22,929 bases of DNA, taken from DATLFS01 sp035540935. GTDB taxonomy: Bacteria > Actinomycetota > CADDZG01 > WHSQ01. The first letter of the stretch is position 1. Every line of letters starts with the position of its first letter. The stretch covers positions 1 through 22,929 of the forward strand of contig DATLFS010000136.1 in NCBI GenBank assembly GCA_035540935.1. The letters run 5' to 3'. Shown piece after piece: positions 14,590-21,205 of the stretch. Under the pieces are notes generated by a model that did no database searches, was not told the DNA's origin, and saw only the letters and a program-made list of their open reading frames with translations. The translations under genes were made by a program, and so were the position numbers.

Positions 14590-15366
14590 ATGGACGGGAC
14601 CCTCCTGAAGCTCTCCCCCTCCAGCGCCCGCGACTTCAAGAGCTGTCCCCGGTTGTTCAAGTACCGCGCGATAGACCGCCTACCCGAACCGGTCAGCCCC
14701 GCGGCCGCCCGCGGCTCGCTGGTGCACGCGGTTCTCGAGCGTCTCTTCGCCGAACCCGCCGCCAACCGCACGCCCGAGCGCGCGGCGGACCTCCTGGAGG
14801 CGTTGTGGCGGGAGGTCCGGGACGAGCCGGAGATCCGTCCGGCCGGAGTGAGCGCGGAAGAGGAGGCGGGCTGGCTCGCCAACGCCCGGCGGCTCCTGGG
14901 GAACCTGTTCGTCCTCGAGGACCCCCGGGCACTGACGGCCAGCAAGCTCGAATGGTGGGTCGAGTACGAGCTCCCCGACGTGCACCTCCGAGGCATCATC
15001 GACCGCCTCGAGGAGCGGGCCGATGGGTCCTGGGTGCTCACCGATTACAAGACCGGCCGCGTTCCGGGGACGCAACGCGAGCTGGCCGCCTTCTTCGGCC
15101 TGAGGTTCTACGCCCTCGTGTGCTGGCGGGCCTTCGGCGTCGTCCCCGCCGAGATACGGCTCGTCTACCTCGCCGACCCGAGTGTTCTCACCCTCACGCC
15201 GAACGAGCCCATGCTGCGAGGGTTCGAGCGGCAGATGCAGGCGCTCGGCAAGGCCATCCGGCGCGCCCACGAACAGGACGACTGGCGCCCGAGCCCCTCC
15301 CCGCTGTGCATGTCCTGCAGCTTCCAGGACCGCTGCCCGGCGTGGTCGCCGGACGCGTCCGGCTGA
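14590..15366 (+). CDS. Stand-alone RecB-family (PD-(D/E)XK) nuclease with Fe-S cysteines
   Basis: A 258-aa single-domain exonuclease of the RecB/Cas4 type, like the actinobacterial RecB-family exonuclease of mycobacteria (Rv2119-like, from memory). Features: SARDFKSCPRLFKY (12-25) with Cys19, His46 in GSLVHAVLE, Asp138 in GIIDRL, and Asp152 and Lys154 in LTDYKTGR, together the two-metal nuclease site. C240-x2-C243-x5-C249 plus Cys19 form a Cas4/AddB-type Fe-S cluster set. No helicase domain and no cas genes are nearby, so this is not Cas4 of a CRISPR system. It likely acts in DNA repair and uses the same fold as the nuclease end of the AdnA-like protein. Leaderless start. Its stop lies in the palindrome GCTGACGTCAGC shared with the convergent crotonase gene. 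Confidence 0.88.
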   Translation: MDGTLLKLSPSSARDFKSCPRLFKYRAIDRLPEPVSPAAARGSLVHAVLERLFAEPAANRTPERAADLLEALWREVRDEPEIRPAGVSAEEEAGWLANARRLLGNLFVLEDPRALTASKLEWWVEYELPDVHLRGIIDRLEERADGSWVLTDYKTGRVPGTQRELAAFFGLRFYALVCWRAFGVVPAEIRLVYLADPSVLTLTPNEPMLRGFERQMQALGKAIRRAHEQDDWRPSPSPLCMSCSFQDRCPAWSPDASG

Positions 15367-15368
15367 CG

Positions 15369-16124
15369 TCAGCGCCTAACCCGCTCGACCGCCGCCCGGA
15401 ACTCGTCCGAGGTGAACCGTTCCGGCTGCACCCGCGCCGCATGCCGCAAGGCGGCTTCGACCGCCTCATCGGTAGCCGCTACGTAGGCCCGCTTGTTGGC
15501 CGCGACGCCGGCGGCGGGATGGCGGAGGATCCGGCGGGTCAGCGCGTCCGCCTCCTCCAGCACCCGGTCGTCCTCGACGACCGCGTTCACAAGACCGGCG
15601 GCGAGCGCCGCCTCCGCGTCGATCAGGTCGCCGGTCAGCAGGAGCTCGGCGGCGCGCCCCGGCCCGGTGAGGGCCTGCGTGAGGAAGGCTCCGCCGGTCC
15701 CCGGGATCACGCCGAGACGCACCCACACCTGACCGAGGCGCGCTCCGCGTCCCGCCACGCGCAGGTCACACGCGAGCGCGAGGTCCATCCCGGCGCCGAC
15801 GGCCGGGCCGGTGATCGCCGCGACGACCACCGCGTCCGTGCCGCGCACGGCGCGGATCATCGCCTGGAAGCTCCCGTAGAGGGTCGAGGCGATCTCGTCG
15901 TGGGAGCGCCCCGCCCAGGAGCGCAGCTCGTCCAGATCGCCGCCGGCGCAGAAGGCGCCGCCGGCGCCGTGGAGGACGATCGCCCGGGCGCGACCTCCGG
16001 CCTCCTCGACCGCGCGCGCCACCGCGGCCGCGCTCGCGGCGTCGAGGGCGTTCCTCCGCTCCGGCCGCCGCAGCGTCACCCATGCAACCTCGCCCTCGAA
16101 CCTGGTCGTGACCGCCTCCGACAT
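15369..16124 (-). CDS. Crotonase-fold enzyme (enoyl-CoA hydratase/isomerase family)
   Basis: A 251-aa protein with the crotonase fold. CoA and oxyanion-hole motifs FCAGGDLDEL (58-67) and GPAVGAGMDLALACDLR (106-122) are intact, as is VIPGTGGAFL (139-148). Of the two catalytic glutamates of enoyl-CoA hydratase, the second is present (Glu160 in AAELLLTGD). The first, in the block matching QPExLLGxIPG, is Trp134 (QVWVRLGVIPG). Hydratase chemistry is therefore doubtful, and an isomerase or another acyl-CoA reaction is more likely. ATG 16124 is chosen over the in-frame GTG at 16133 because a TAGGGT box lies 7 nt before it and overlaps the GTG. The stop is 2 nt from that of the convergent nuclease gene. 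Confidence 0.88.
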   Translation of the reverse strand: MSEAVTTRFEGEVAWVTLRRPERRNALDAASAAAVARAVEEAGGRARAIVLHGAGGAFCAGGDLDELRSWAGRSHDEIASTLYGSFQAMIRAVRGTDAVVVAAITGPAVGAGMDLALACDLRVAGRGARLGQVWVRLGVIPGTGGAFLTQALTGPGRAAELLLTGDLIDAEAALAAGLVNAVVEDDRVLEEADALTRRILRHPAAGVAANKRAYVAATDEAVEAALRHAARVQPERFTSDEFRAAVERVRR

Positions 16125-16131
16125 GCGCGGC

Positions 16132-16137
16132 ACCCTA
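16132..16137 (-). promoter_or_regulatory. -10 box TAGGGT for the crotonase gene (leaderless)
   Basis: TAGGGT, then GCCGCGC (7 nt), then ATG on the minus strand. It argues against the alternative GTG start, which would lie inside the box. Confidence 0.5.
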
Positions 16138-16153
16138 TCGGAGCCGGACGCGG

Positions 16154-16179
16154 CGAGGCCGCCCCGATGGACGGCCTCG
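16154..16179 (-). terminator. Hairpin downstream of the 51-aa zinc-ribbon gene
   Basis: CGAGGCCG (16154-16161) pairs with 16172-16179 around a 10-nt loop. On the minus strand it begins 12 nt after the stop of the 51-aa gene and ends before the crotonase promoter. A probable terminator, without a T-run. Confidence 0.45.
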
Positions 16180-16191
16180 TGCGGATCGCTC

Positions 16192-16347
16192 CTACGCGTT
16201 CTTCGGGAGCATCCTCGTCATCTTCGTGCCGCAGACGGGACAGGTCCCCTGCGCGGCCTTCGTCCCGTTCTTCATCTCCACGACCTCGCCCTCGAAGTCG
16301 CGCTTCTCGCGGCACTTGACGCAGTAGCCGTTGTAGGTGTCGGCCAT
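16192..16347 (-). CDS. 51-aa zinc-ribbon protein (DUF5679-like)
   Basis: Starts MADTYNGYCVKCREKRDF and ends with CPVCGTKMTRMLPKN. C9-x2-C12 and C36-x2-C39 make a zinc ribbon around a basic stretch (EMKNGTKAAQGT). The YCVKC...MKNG..A.QGTCPVCGTKM pattern matches the small family I know as DUF5679, common in actinobacteria and Chloroflexota; function unknown. The ATG has GAGAGGAG about 8 nt upstream. It lies 80 nt downstream of lgt on the same strand, so read-through from the thyX-lgt operon is possible, and a hairpin follows it. Confidence 0.82.
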   Translation of the reverse strand: MADTYNGYCVKCREKRDFEGEVVEMKNGTKAAQGTCPVCGTKMTRMLPKNA

Positions 16348-16427
16348 CGTCACGCTCCTCTCTGATCCCTGGTGTCGGGCTCTCCCCCAATGGTGGCACC
16401 ACCGGGGCGCTCGCGTCGGATTTGTCG

Positions 16428-17399
16428 CTACGCTCCGTCACCGGAGGATGGCGATACCGGCTTTCCGGGCCGATCTTCGTCACTCTCCGCATCCGAAGGC
16501 GGCGGAGGCGAGGCGAACCGCGGCGGTGCGCCCCGGTAGCGGGCGAGCAGGTAGAGGGACACGGCGATCAGGATCAGAGCCCAGATCTGGCTCCCGGTGA
16601 GGCCGAGATAGCGCTTGTCCTCCCGCAGGAGATCGGTGACGACACGCATCCCGCCGTACCAGACCGTGAACGTCAGCGCGAGCACCCCCGGCCGGAGGTG
16701 ACGGCGTCCCAGCCAGACGAGGAAGGCGAACAGGACCCACGACGAGAGGAAGTCGTAGAGCGCCGTCTGGTGGAGGACCAGGTCGTAGCAACCGAGCGTC
16801 GGCGACTGCCCGGCCTCGACCGCCGCGCGGTAGACCTCCGCCGGCTGCGGCGCCGCGCCCCCTGCCTCGCCGAGACAGCGCCAACCGAGGGCGAAGGACG
16901 TGGGGCGCCCGAGATGGTCTCCGATGACGAGGTCGCCGACGCGGCCGATCGCGATACCGAGGGCGAGGCCGGGGGCGGCGAGGTCGGTCATCCGCCAGAA
17001 GCCGAGGCGCTTCCCCCGGGCGTACGGATAGCCGGCCAGCACCGCGCCGGTGATGCCGCCGAGGAGCGAGATGCCTCCCTCCCACACCCGCACGATCCCC
17101 AGGAGATCGCTCCCCCCGTCGGTGACCTCGGAGAAGTGACCCGCCACATACGCGAGCCGCGCCCCGACCATGGCTCCGAGCAGCGCCCAGAAGAGCGTGT
17201 TCCAGATGTCGTTCTCGTCCGGGCCGCCCGCGCGCCGGGCGCGCCGCACCATGTACTGCGCGCCCACGAGGAAGCCCACCGCGATGCCTAGCCCGTGCGG
17301 CGACACCTCGAGTGGGCCCAACGAGATCGACGGGAGGATCTTCCACGCGAGCGGGTCGAAGCCGAAGCGGACGGCCGGAGCGCCCAGGAGCAGGTCCAC
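16428..17399 (-). CDS. lgt: Prolipoprotein diacylglyceryl transferase
   Basis: A 323-aa integral membrane enzyme with about seven helices that moves diacylglycerol from phosphatidylglycerol to the lipobox Cys of prolipoproteins. Recognisable family parts: SPHGLGIAVGF (33-43), GARLAYV (79-85), EGGISLLGG (107-115), the signature GRVGDLVIGDHLGRPT (152-167; Arg153), HQTALYD (210-216) and WYGGMRVVTDLLREDKR (248-264). Acidic and amide positions differ from the textbook enzyme: Asp156 for Asn, Asp161 for Glu, Asp256 for Glu. A loop near 171-208 holds two cysteines. The C-terminal tail is Pro/Asp/Glu-rich and cytoplasmic. The GTG start directly abuts the thyX stop (TAG-GTG), so the two genes are coupled. 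Confidence 0.88.
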   Translation of the reverse strand: MDLLLGAPAVRFGFDPLAWKILPSISLGPLEVSPHGLGIAVGFLVGAQYMVRRARRAGGPDENDIWNTLFWALLGAMVGARLAYVAGHFSEVTDGGSDLLGIVRVWEGGISLLGGITGAVLAGYPYARGKRLGFWRMTDLAAPGLALGIAIGRVGDLVIGDHLGRPTSFALGWRCLGEAGGAAPQPAEVYRAAVEAGQSPTLGCYDLVLHQTALYDFLSSWVLFAFLVWLGRRHLRPGVLALTFTVWYGGMRVVTDLLREDKRYLGLTGSQIWALILIAVSLYLLARYRGAPPRFASPPPPSDAESDEDRPGKPVSPSSGDGA

Positions 17400-18188
17400 C
17401 TAGACCTTCTTGTGTTGCGTGACCCAGGCGCCGTCCACGACCTCGAAGTCGCCGAAGAGCAGCGGCGCCTCCTCCTTCATGATCTCGCCGACCCGGTTGA
17501 ATACCGAACGCAGCTCCTCCTCCGCACCCGCATCGGTCCGCGCCTGGATCACGTGGCGCAGGGTGCGCACGTTCGCCGTCCAGATGATCATCGTCGAGAT
17601 CCCCTCGGGCGCGAGCCGCCGGAGGGCCGAGGTGATCTCCTTCTTCGTGTGGAAGGAGACGCCTTGGTCGTCCAGACCGAGGTGATCCGCGGCGGCGATC
17701 TGGAACTCCTCCAGCGTCTCGAGGATCGAGATGACCTGCGGCCGAAGCGACTCGATCGAGTCGGGGATGCGGAAGCCCATGTCCTTGATGCGCACGAAGC
17801 GCATCGACTCCTGGCTGAAGGCCGACCCGGCGCGGTGCCGGACGAGCTCGTGCGTGAACACCCGCGAGACGTCGGAGAGAACGAACGTGTAGTTGGCGTG
17901 CTCCAGCACGCTCCCGTGCCCCGACCGGAGGATGTTGAGGAAGTACTCCGCTTGGTCGCTCCGGACGCGCGTCACGTTGGGGTTCAGCCCCGGCTCCCAC
18001 GAGCGGTAGCAGGCGCGGCCCGCCGCCTCCACGAGCAGCTGGCCGGGGTTGGCCCCGTCCTCCTCCTGCAGACGCCGCTCGAGCCAGCCCTCGCCGCCGA
18101 CCGTCTTGAGGTAGCGCCCGAGCGCCTCCAGGTCGACGCTGGGGCGGGCTATCAGGTCGACCTGGGGGGTCGTCTCGTTCAACGGCAT
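17400..18188 (-). CDS. thyX: Flavin-dependent thymidylate synthase
   Basis: A 262-aa enzyme making dTMP from dUMP with FAD, NADPH and methylene-THF. Family marks: GHGSVLEHANYTF (90-102), the RHR motif ELVRHRAGSAFSQESMRF (114-131; Arg117-His118-Arg119) and NVRTLRHVIQARTDAGAEEELR near the C-terminus. The motif is RHR-x8-S, one residue longer than the usual RHR-x7-S, and has SQES in place of NExS. The start is unsure: AGGAG touches the ATG at 18188 with no spacer, while a TTG two codons later lies 6 nt from it and would give 260 aa. A TATAGT -10 box is at 18223-18228. A long upstream extension of the frame runs antisense through hutU and is rejected. First gene of the operon with lgt. Confidence 0.92.
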   Translation of the reverse strand: MPLNETTPQVDLIARPSVDLEALGRYLKTVGGEGWLERRLQEEDGANPGQLLVEAAGRACYRSWEPGLNPNVTRVRSDQAEYFLNILRSGHGSVLEHANYTFVLSDVSRVFTHELVRHRAGSAFSQESMRFVRIKDMGFRIPDSIESLRPQVISILETLEEFQIAAADHLGLDDQGVSFHTKKEITSALRRLAPEGISTMIIWTANVRTLRHVIQARTDAGAEEELRSVFNRVGEIMKEEAPLLFGDFEVVDGAWVTQHKKV

Positions 18189-18222
18189 CTCCTGCTCGCT
18201 CGGAGGGGGCGGCTGCTGCCAG

Positions 18223-18228
18223 ACTATA
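18223..18228 (-). promoter_or_regulatory. -10 box TATAGT for the thyX-lgt operon
   Basis: The best -10 hexamer in the window by match to TATAAT. The start of transcription near 18216 would give a leader of about 28 nt ending in AGGAG. No clear -35 was found. It lies in the 87-bp gap between divergent thyX and hutU. Confidence 0.5.
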
Positions 18229-18275
18229 AGGAGGCGGCGAACGCGAGCCGGAACCGACACGGGGGAAGCCACATC

Positions 18276-19934
18276 GTGAGACAGGTGCGAGCACCGCGGG
18301 GCGGCGGTCTCTCCTGCAGAGGATGGCCGCAGGAGGCCGCTCTCCGGATGTTGATGAACAACCTCGATCCGGAGGTGGCGGAGCGTCCGGAAGACCTGGT
18401 CGTCTACGGCGGATCGGGACGCGCGGCGAGGTCGTGGGAGGCCTTCGACGCCATCGTCGCCGCGTTGCGCGACCTGAAAGGGGACGAGACCCTGCTCGTC
18501 CAATCGGGGAAGCCGGTCGGCATCTTCGCGACGCACGAGCGGGCGCCGCGCGTACTGATCTCGAACTCGATGCTGGTGCCGCGGTGGGCGACGTGGGACG
18601 ACTTCCACCGCCTCGAGGCGCTCGGCCTGACGATGTACGGGCAGATGACGGCCGGCTCCTGGATCTACATCGGGACGCAGGGCATCCTGCAGGGCACCTA
18701 CGAGACGCTGGCGGAGTGCGCCGAGCGGCACTTCGGGGGGTCCCTCGCCGGGCGGATCGTGCTCACCGCCGGACTCGGCGGGATGGGCGGCGCGCAGCCC
18801 CTCGCGGTCACGATGAACGGCGGCGTCGCGCTCTGCGTCGAGGTCGATCCGGCGCGTATCCGGCGGCGCATCGAGACGCGCTACCTCGATCGCTGGACGG
18901 ATTCGCTGGACGAGGCGGTGACGTGGGCGGAGGAAGCGAAGGCTGCTCGGCGCGCCGAGTCGATCGGCCTGCTGGGGAACGCGGCGGAGACGCACCCCGC
19001 GCTGCTGTCCCGGGGGTTCGCCCCCGACCTGGTGACCGATCAGACCTCGGCCCACGACCTGCGCGACGGCTACGTCCCCGCGGGGATGTCGCTCGACGAC
19101 GCGCTGCGACTACGACGCGAAGACCCGGAGACGTACGTGAAGCGCAGCCTCGAGTCGGTCGCCCACCACGTCGAGGCGTGGATCGGTTTCCTCGACGGCG
19201 GCGCCGTGTGCGTTGAGTACGGCAACGCCATCCGCGCCCAGGCGAGGGAAGCAGGTGTCGAGCGCGCGTTCGACATCCCGGGCTTCGTCGAGGCGTACGT
19301 GCGCCCGCTCTTCTGTGAGGGCAAGGGACCCTTCCGCTGGGCCGCGCTGTCCGGCGACCCCGCCGACATCGCGGCAACCGATCGCGCGGTGACCGAGCTC
19401 TTTCCCGACGACGATCGGCTGGCGCGGTGGATCCGCATGGCCTCGGAGCGGGTGGCGTTCCAGGGGCTTCCCGCGCGCATCTGCTGGCTCGCGTACGGCG
19501 AGCGACGCCGCGCGGGCGAGGTCTTCAACGACCTCGTCGCCGGCGGACGCGTGAACGCACCTCTGGTCATCGGGCGCGACCATCTGGACGCGGGATCGGT
19601 CGCTTCTCCTTTCCGCGAGACCGAGGGGATGATCGACGGGTCGGACGCGATCGCCGACTGGCCGATCCTGAACGCGCTCCTGAACACGGCCGCCGGAGCA
19701 CACTGGGTGAGCGTCCACCACGGTGGAGGCGTCGGCATCGGCAACGCGCTCCACGCCGGGATGGTCGTGGTTGCGGACGGAACGTCGGACGCGCGGGAGC
19801 GCCTCGGCCGCGTGCTCGACGCGGATCCCGGCACCGGGGTCATGCGGCACGCCGACGCCGGCTACGGGCGCGCCATCGAGGTCGCGCGAGAACGCGGGGT
19901 GGCGCTGCCGATGGAGCCGACGCCCCGCGACTAG
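18276..19934 (+). CDS. hutU: Urocanate hydratase
   Basis: A 552-aa NAD+-dependent enzyme converting urocanate to imidazolone propionate, the second step of histidine degradation. The sequence is close to the family throughout: VRAPRGGGLSCRGWPQEAAL at the start, MLMNNLDPEVAE, VVYGGSGRAARSWEAF, GQMTAGSWIYIGTQGI, the NAD-binding GLGGMGGAQPLAVTMNGG, DQTSAHD, FQGLPARICWLAYGER, VIGRDHLDAGSVASPFRETE and VSVHHGGGVGIGNALHAG. GTG 18276 is taken as start; a GTG at 18285 with CATCGT 7 nt upstream is a possible leaderless alternative. The frame opens much further upstream but those residues are antisense to thyX. It diverges from thyX, and its TAG stop shares the palindrome CTAG with the convergent secreted-protein gene. 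Confidence 0.95.
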   Translation: MRQVRAPRGGGLSCRGWPQEAALRMLMNNLDPEVAERPEDLVVYGGSGRAARSWEAFDAIVAALRDLKGDETLLVQSGKPVGIFATHERAPRVLISNSMLVPRWATWDDFHRLEALGLTMYGQMTAGSWIYIGTQGILQGTYETLAECAERHFGGSLAGRIVLTAGLGGMGGAQPLAVTMNGGVALCVEVDPARIRRRIETRYLDRWTDSLDEAVTWAEEAKAARRAESIGLLGNAAETHPALLSRGFAPDLVTDQTSAHDLRDGYVPAGMSLDDALRLRREDPETYVKRSLESVAHHVEAWIGFLDGGAVCVEYGNAIRAQAREAGVERAFDIPGFVEAYVRPLFCEGKGPFRWAALSGDPADIAATDRAVTELFPDDDRLARWIRMASERVAFQGLPARICWLAYGERRRAGEVFNDLVAGGRVNAPLVIGRDHLDAGSVASPFRETEGMIDGSDAIADWPILNALLNTAAGAHWVSVHHGGGVGIGNALHAGMVVVADGTSDARERLGRVLDADPGTGVMRHADAGYGRAIEVARERGVALPMEPTPRD

Positions 19935-20521
19935 AGCGAGAGCGTGAAGCGAACGCGGTGGAGACCCGGCCGGCGCGGCATGTCGATGCGCGCGGCGGCA
20001 CCCTGGCCGAGCTCCGCGCTGTGCCACCGCCGCGACGCCCGCACCCGGACGCCTGCGACGCTGCCCCGGGCACGGACCCCGCGCGCCAACACGGCTCGGA
20101 CCGCGATCCGGCCCGAGCCGAAGGGATAGGGCGCCGCAACCCGCGGCCGAGGCTCGGTCGCGGCCCACTCCACGCGCGCGCGCCGTCCCCCCACGCGCGC
20201 CCTGAGCTCGGCCCGGTCGAGAGCGGGATGCACGACGAAAGCCCGAGTGGGCACGTTCGCGACCGCGACCCGCCCGTTGCAGATCGCGTTCGTCGACCGG
20301 CGCGTGCGCTCGATGCGGCAGGCGATCTTGCCGATGCCGGCGGTCGTCACGACACCGACATCCCCGGCGCGTCGCGCGGCGAAGACGATGTAAGCAGTGG
20401 CGCGATCACGATGCTCGCGGACCCAGATCGCCGAAGCGCGTTGCCACGCTCCCGCTCCCGCCGCCGGGGCGGCCGTTAGGACGACGGCGACCGCGGCTAA
20501 GGCCGCGGCGGCGCGTCTCAC
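19931..20521 (-). CDS. Secreted protein of unknown function, paralog B
   Basis: A 196-aa protein. Residues 1-23 form a Sec signal peptide (AAAALAAVAVVLTAAPAAGA). The domain at about 28-122 aligns with the upstream neighbour: SAIWVR, GIGKIAC (Cys68), ICNG (Cys81), AFVVHPALDRAEL and RVEWAATE. The two cysteines are 12 residues apart as in the paralog, likely a disulfide. The C-terminal part is very Arg-rich and different from the paralog. No known family recognised. The GTG start overlaps the stop of paralog A by 4 nt (GTGA), so they are co-translated. The TAG stop lies in CTAG, shared with hutU. Confidence 0.8.
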   Translation of the reverse strand: MRRAAAALAAVAVVLTAAPAAGAGAWQRASAIWVREHRDRATAYIVFAARRAGDVGVVTTAGIGKIACRIERTRRSTNAICNGRVAVANVPTRAFVVHPALDRAELRARVGGRRARVEWAATEPRPRVAAPYPFGSGRIAVRAVLARGVRARGSVAGVRVRASRRWHSAELGQGAAARIDMPRRPGLHRVRFTLSL

Positions 20522-21129
20522 CCGCGACCGTTCCGCGGGATCGGGACGACGAACACCACGCGCCGTGTCCGCGTGATCGGAGGTTCCACCACCGCCCCGG
20601 CTCCCTGGGCGAGCGCGGCGAAGTCGTGCGCGGTGTGATTCAGGTCGGCGCCGAACACGCTGCCCGACGCCTCGGCCTCGCGGCTCATGCCGGCGGCGCC
20701 CCCGACGCCGTGCGGCCCCGCCTGCGCTCCCATCTCCGAGGTGGGCGCGAGGTCGGCCGCGGTCCATTCGACCTGGTGGTCCTTGCCGCGCAGCGTCACC
20801 TTCATGCTCGCGGTGGAAAGGACGGGATCGACCACGAAGTCCTCGAAGGGGATCTCCTTCAGCTCGACCCATCCCATGCAGATGATGAATCTGAACCTCT
20901 TCCCCCCGGAGACATTGCAGGGGATCTTGCCGACGCCGCCGAGCGTCACGGCACCTTCCACGGGGTCGACGAAGCGCATCGCATCGGCGACGTAACCAAC
21001 GGGCTTCTTCTTGCCGCCCCTCAGCCACGTGGCGGTGGCGACCTGCGAGGCCGCGCCGGCGGCGGACGGGGCCCAGACCGACAGGGCGACCGTCAGGGCC
21101 GCGATGGCTGCCACTCCCCTGCGCTTCAT
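20518..21129 (-). CDS. Secreted protein of unknown function, paralog A
   Basis: A 203-aa protein with a Sec signal peptide (residues 1-27, AALTVALSVWAPSAAGA). A domain at about 30-128 contains ATATWLR, GVGKIPC (Cys71), FIICMGWVEL (Cys84), DFVVDPVLSTASM and QVEWTAAD. A Gly/Ala-rich segment (133-150) and the tail RTRRVVFVVPIPRNGRG follow. The domain matches paralog B with the same C-x12-C spacing, so the pair arose by tandem duplication. The ATG lies 14 nt after AGGAGG (21144-21149), a long spacing. It follows hutF by 76 nt on the same strand, so it may share its transcript. Function unknown; probably extracytoplasmic. Confidence 0.82.
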   Translation of the reverse strand: MKRRGVAAIAALTVALSVWAPSAAGAASQVATATWLRGGKKKPVGYVADAMRFVDPVEGAVTLGGVGKIPCNVSGGKRFRFIICMGWVELKEIPFEDFVVDPVLSTASMKVTLRGKDHQVEWTAADLAPTSEMGAQAGPHGVGGAAGMSREAEASGSVFGADLNHTAHDFAALAQGAGAVVEPPITRTRRVVFVVPIPRNGRG

Positions 21130-21205
21130 GTCCGGTCGATCCCCCTCCTGGTCCCCGCTGGCGTCACCGAGAGATTCGCCTCCCGCTCCCGCTTCCCTTC
21201 GCTCG

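Noticed and set aside
14590..15366. RecB-type nuclease as Cas4 of a CRISPR-Cas locus
   Set aside because: Cas4-like cysteines are present, but no cas1, cas2 or repeat array is nearby; actinobacteria carry a stand-alone nuclease of this type.
15364..15371. TGACGTCA as a CRE-like regulatory site
   Set aside because: It consists of the two convergent stop codons plus two bases and lies at gene ends, not in a promoter.
16480..18294. Minus-strand open frame of 604 codons through lgt and thyX
   Set aside because: It is the wrong frame of two well-supported genes; no recognisable motif.
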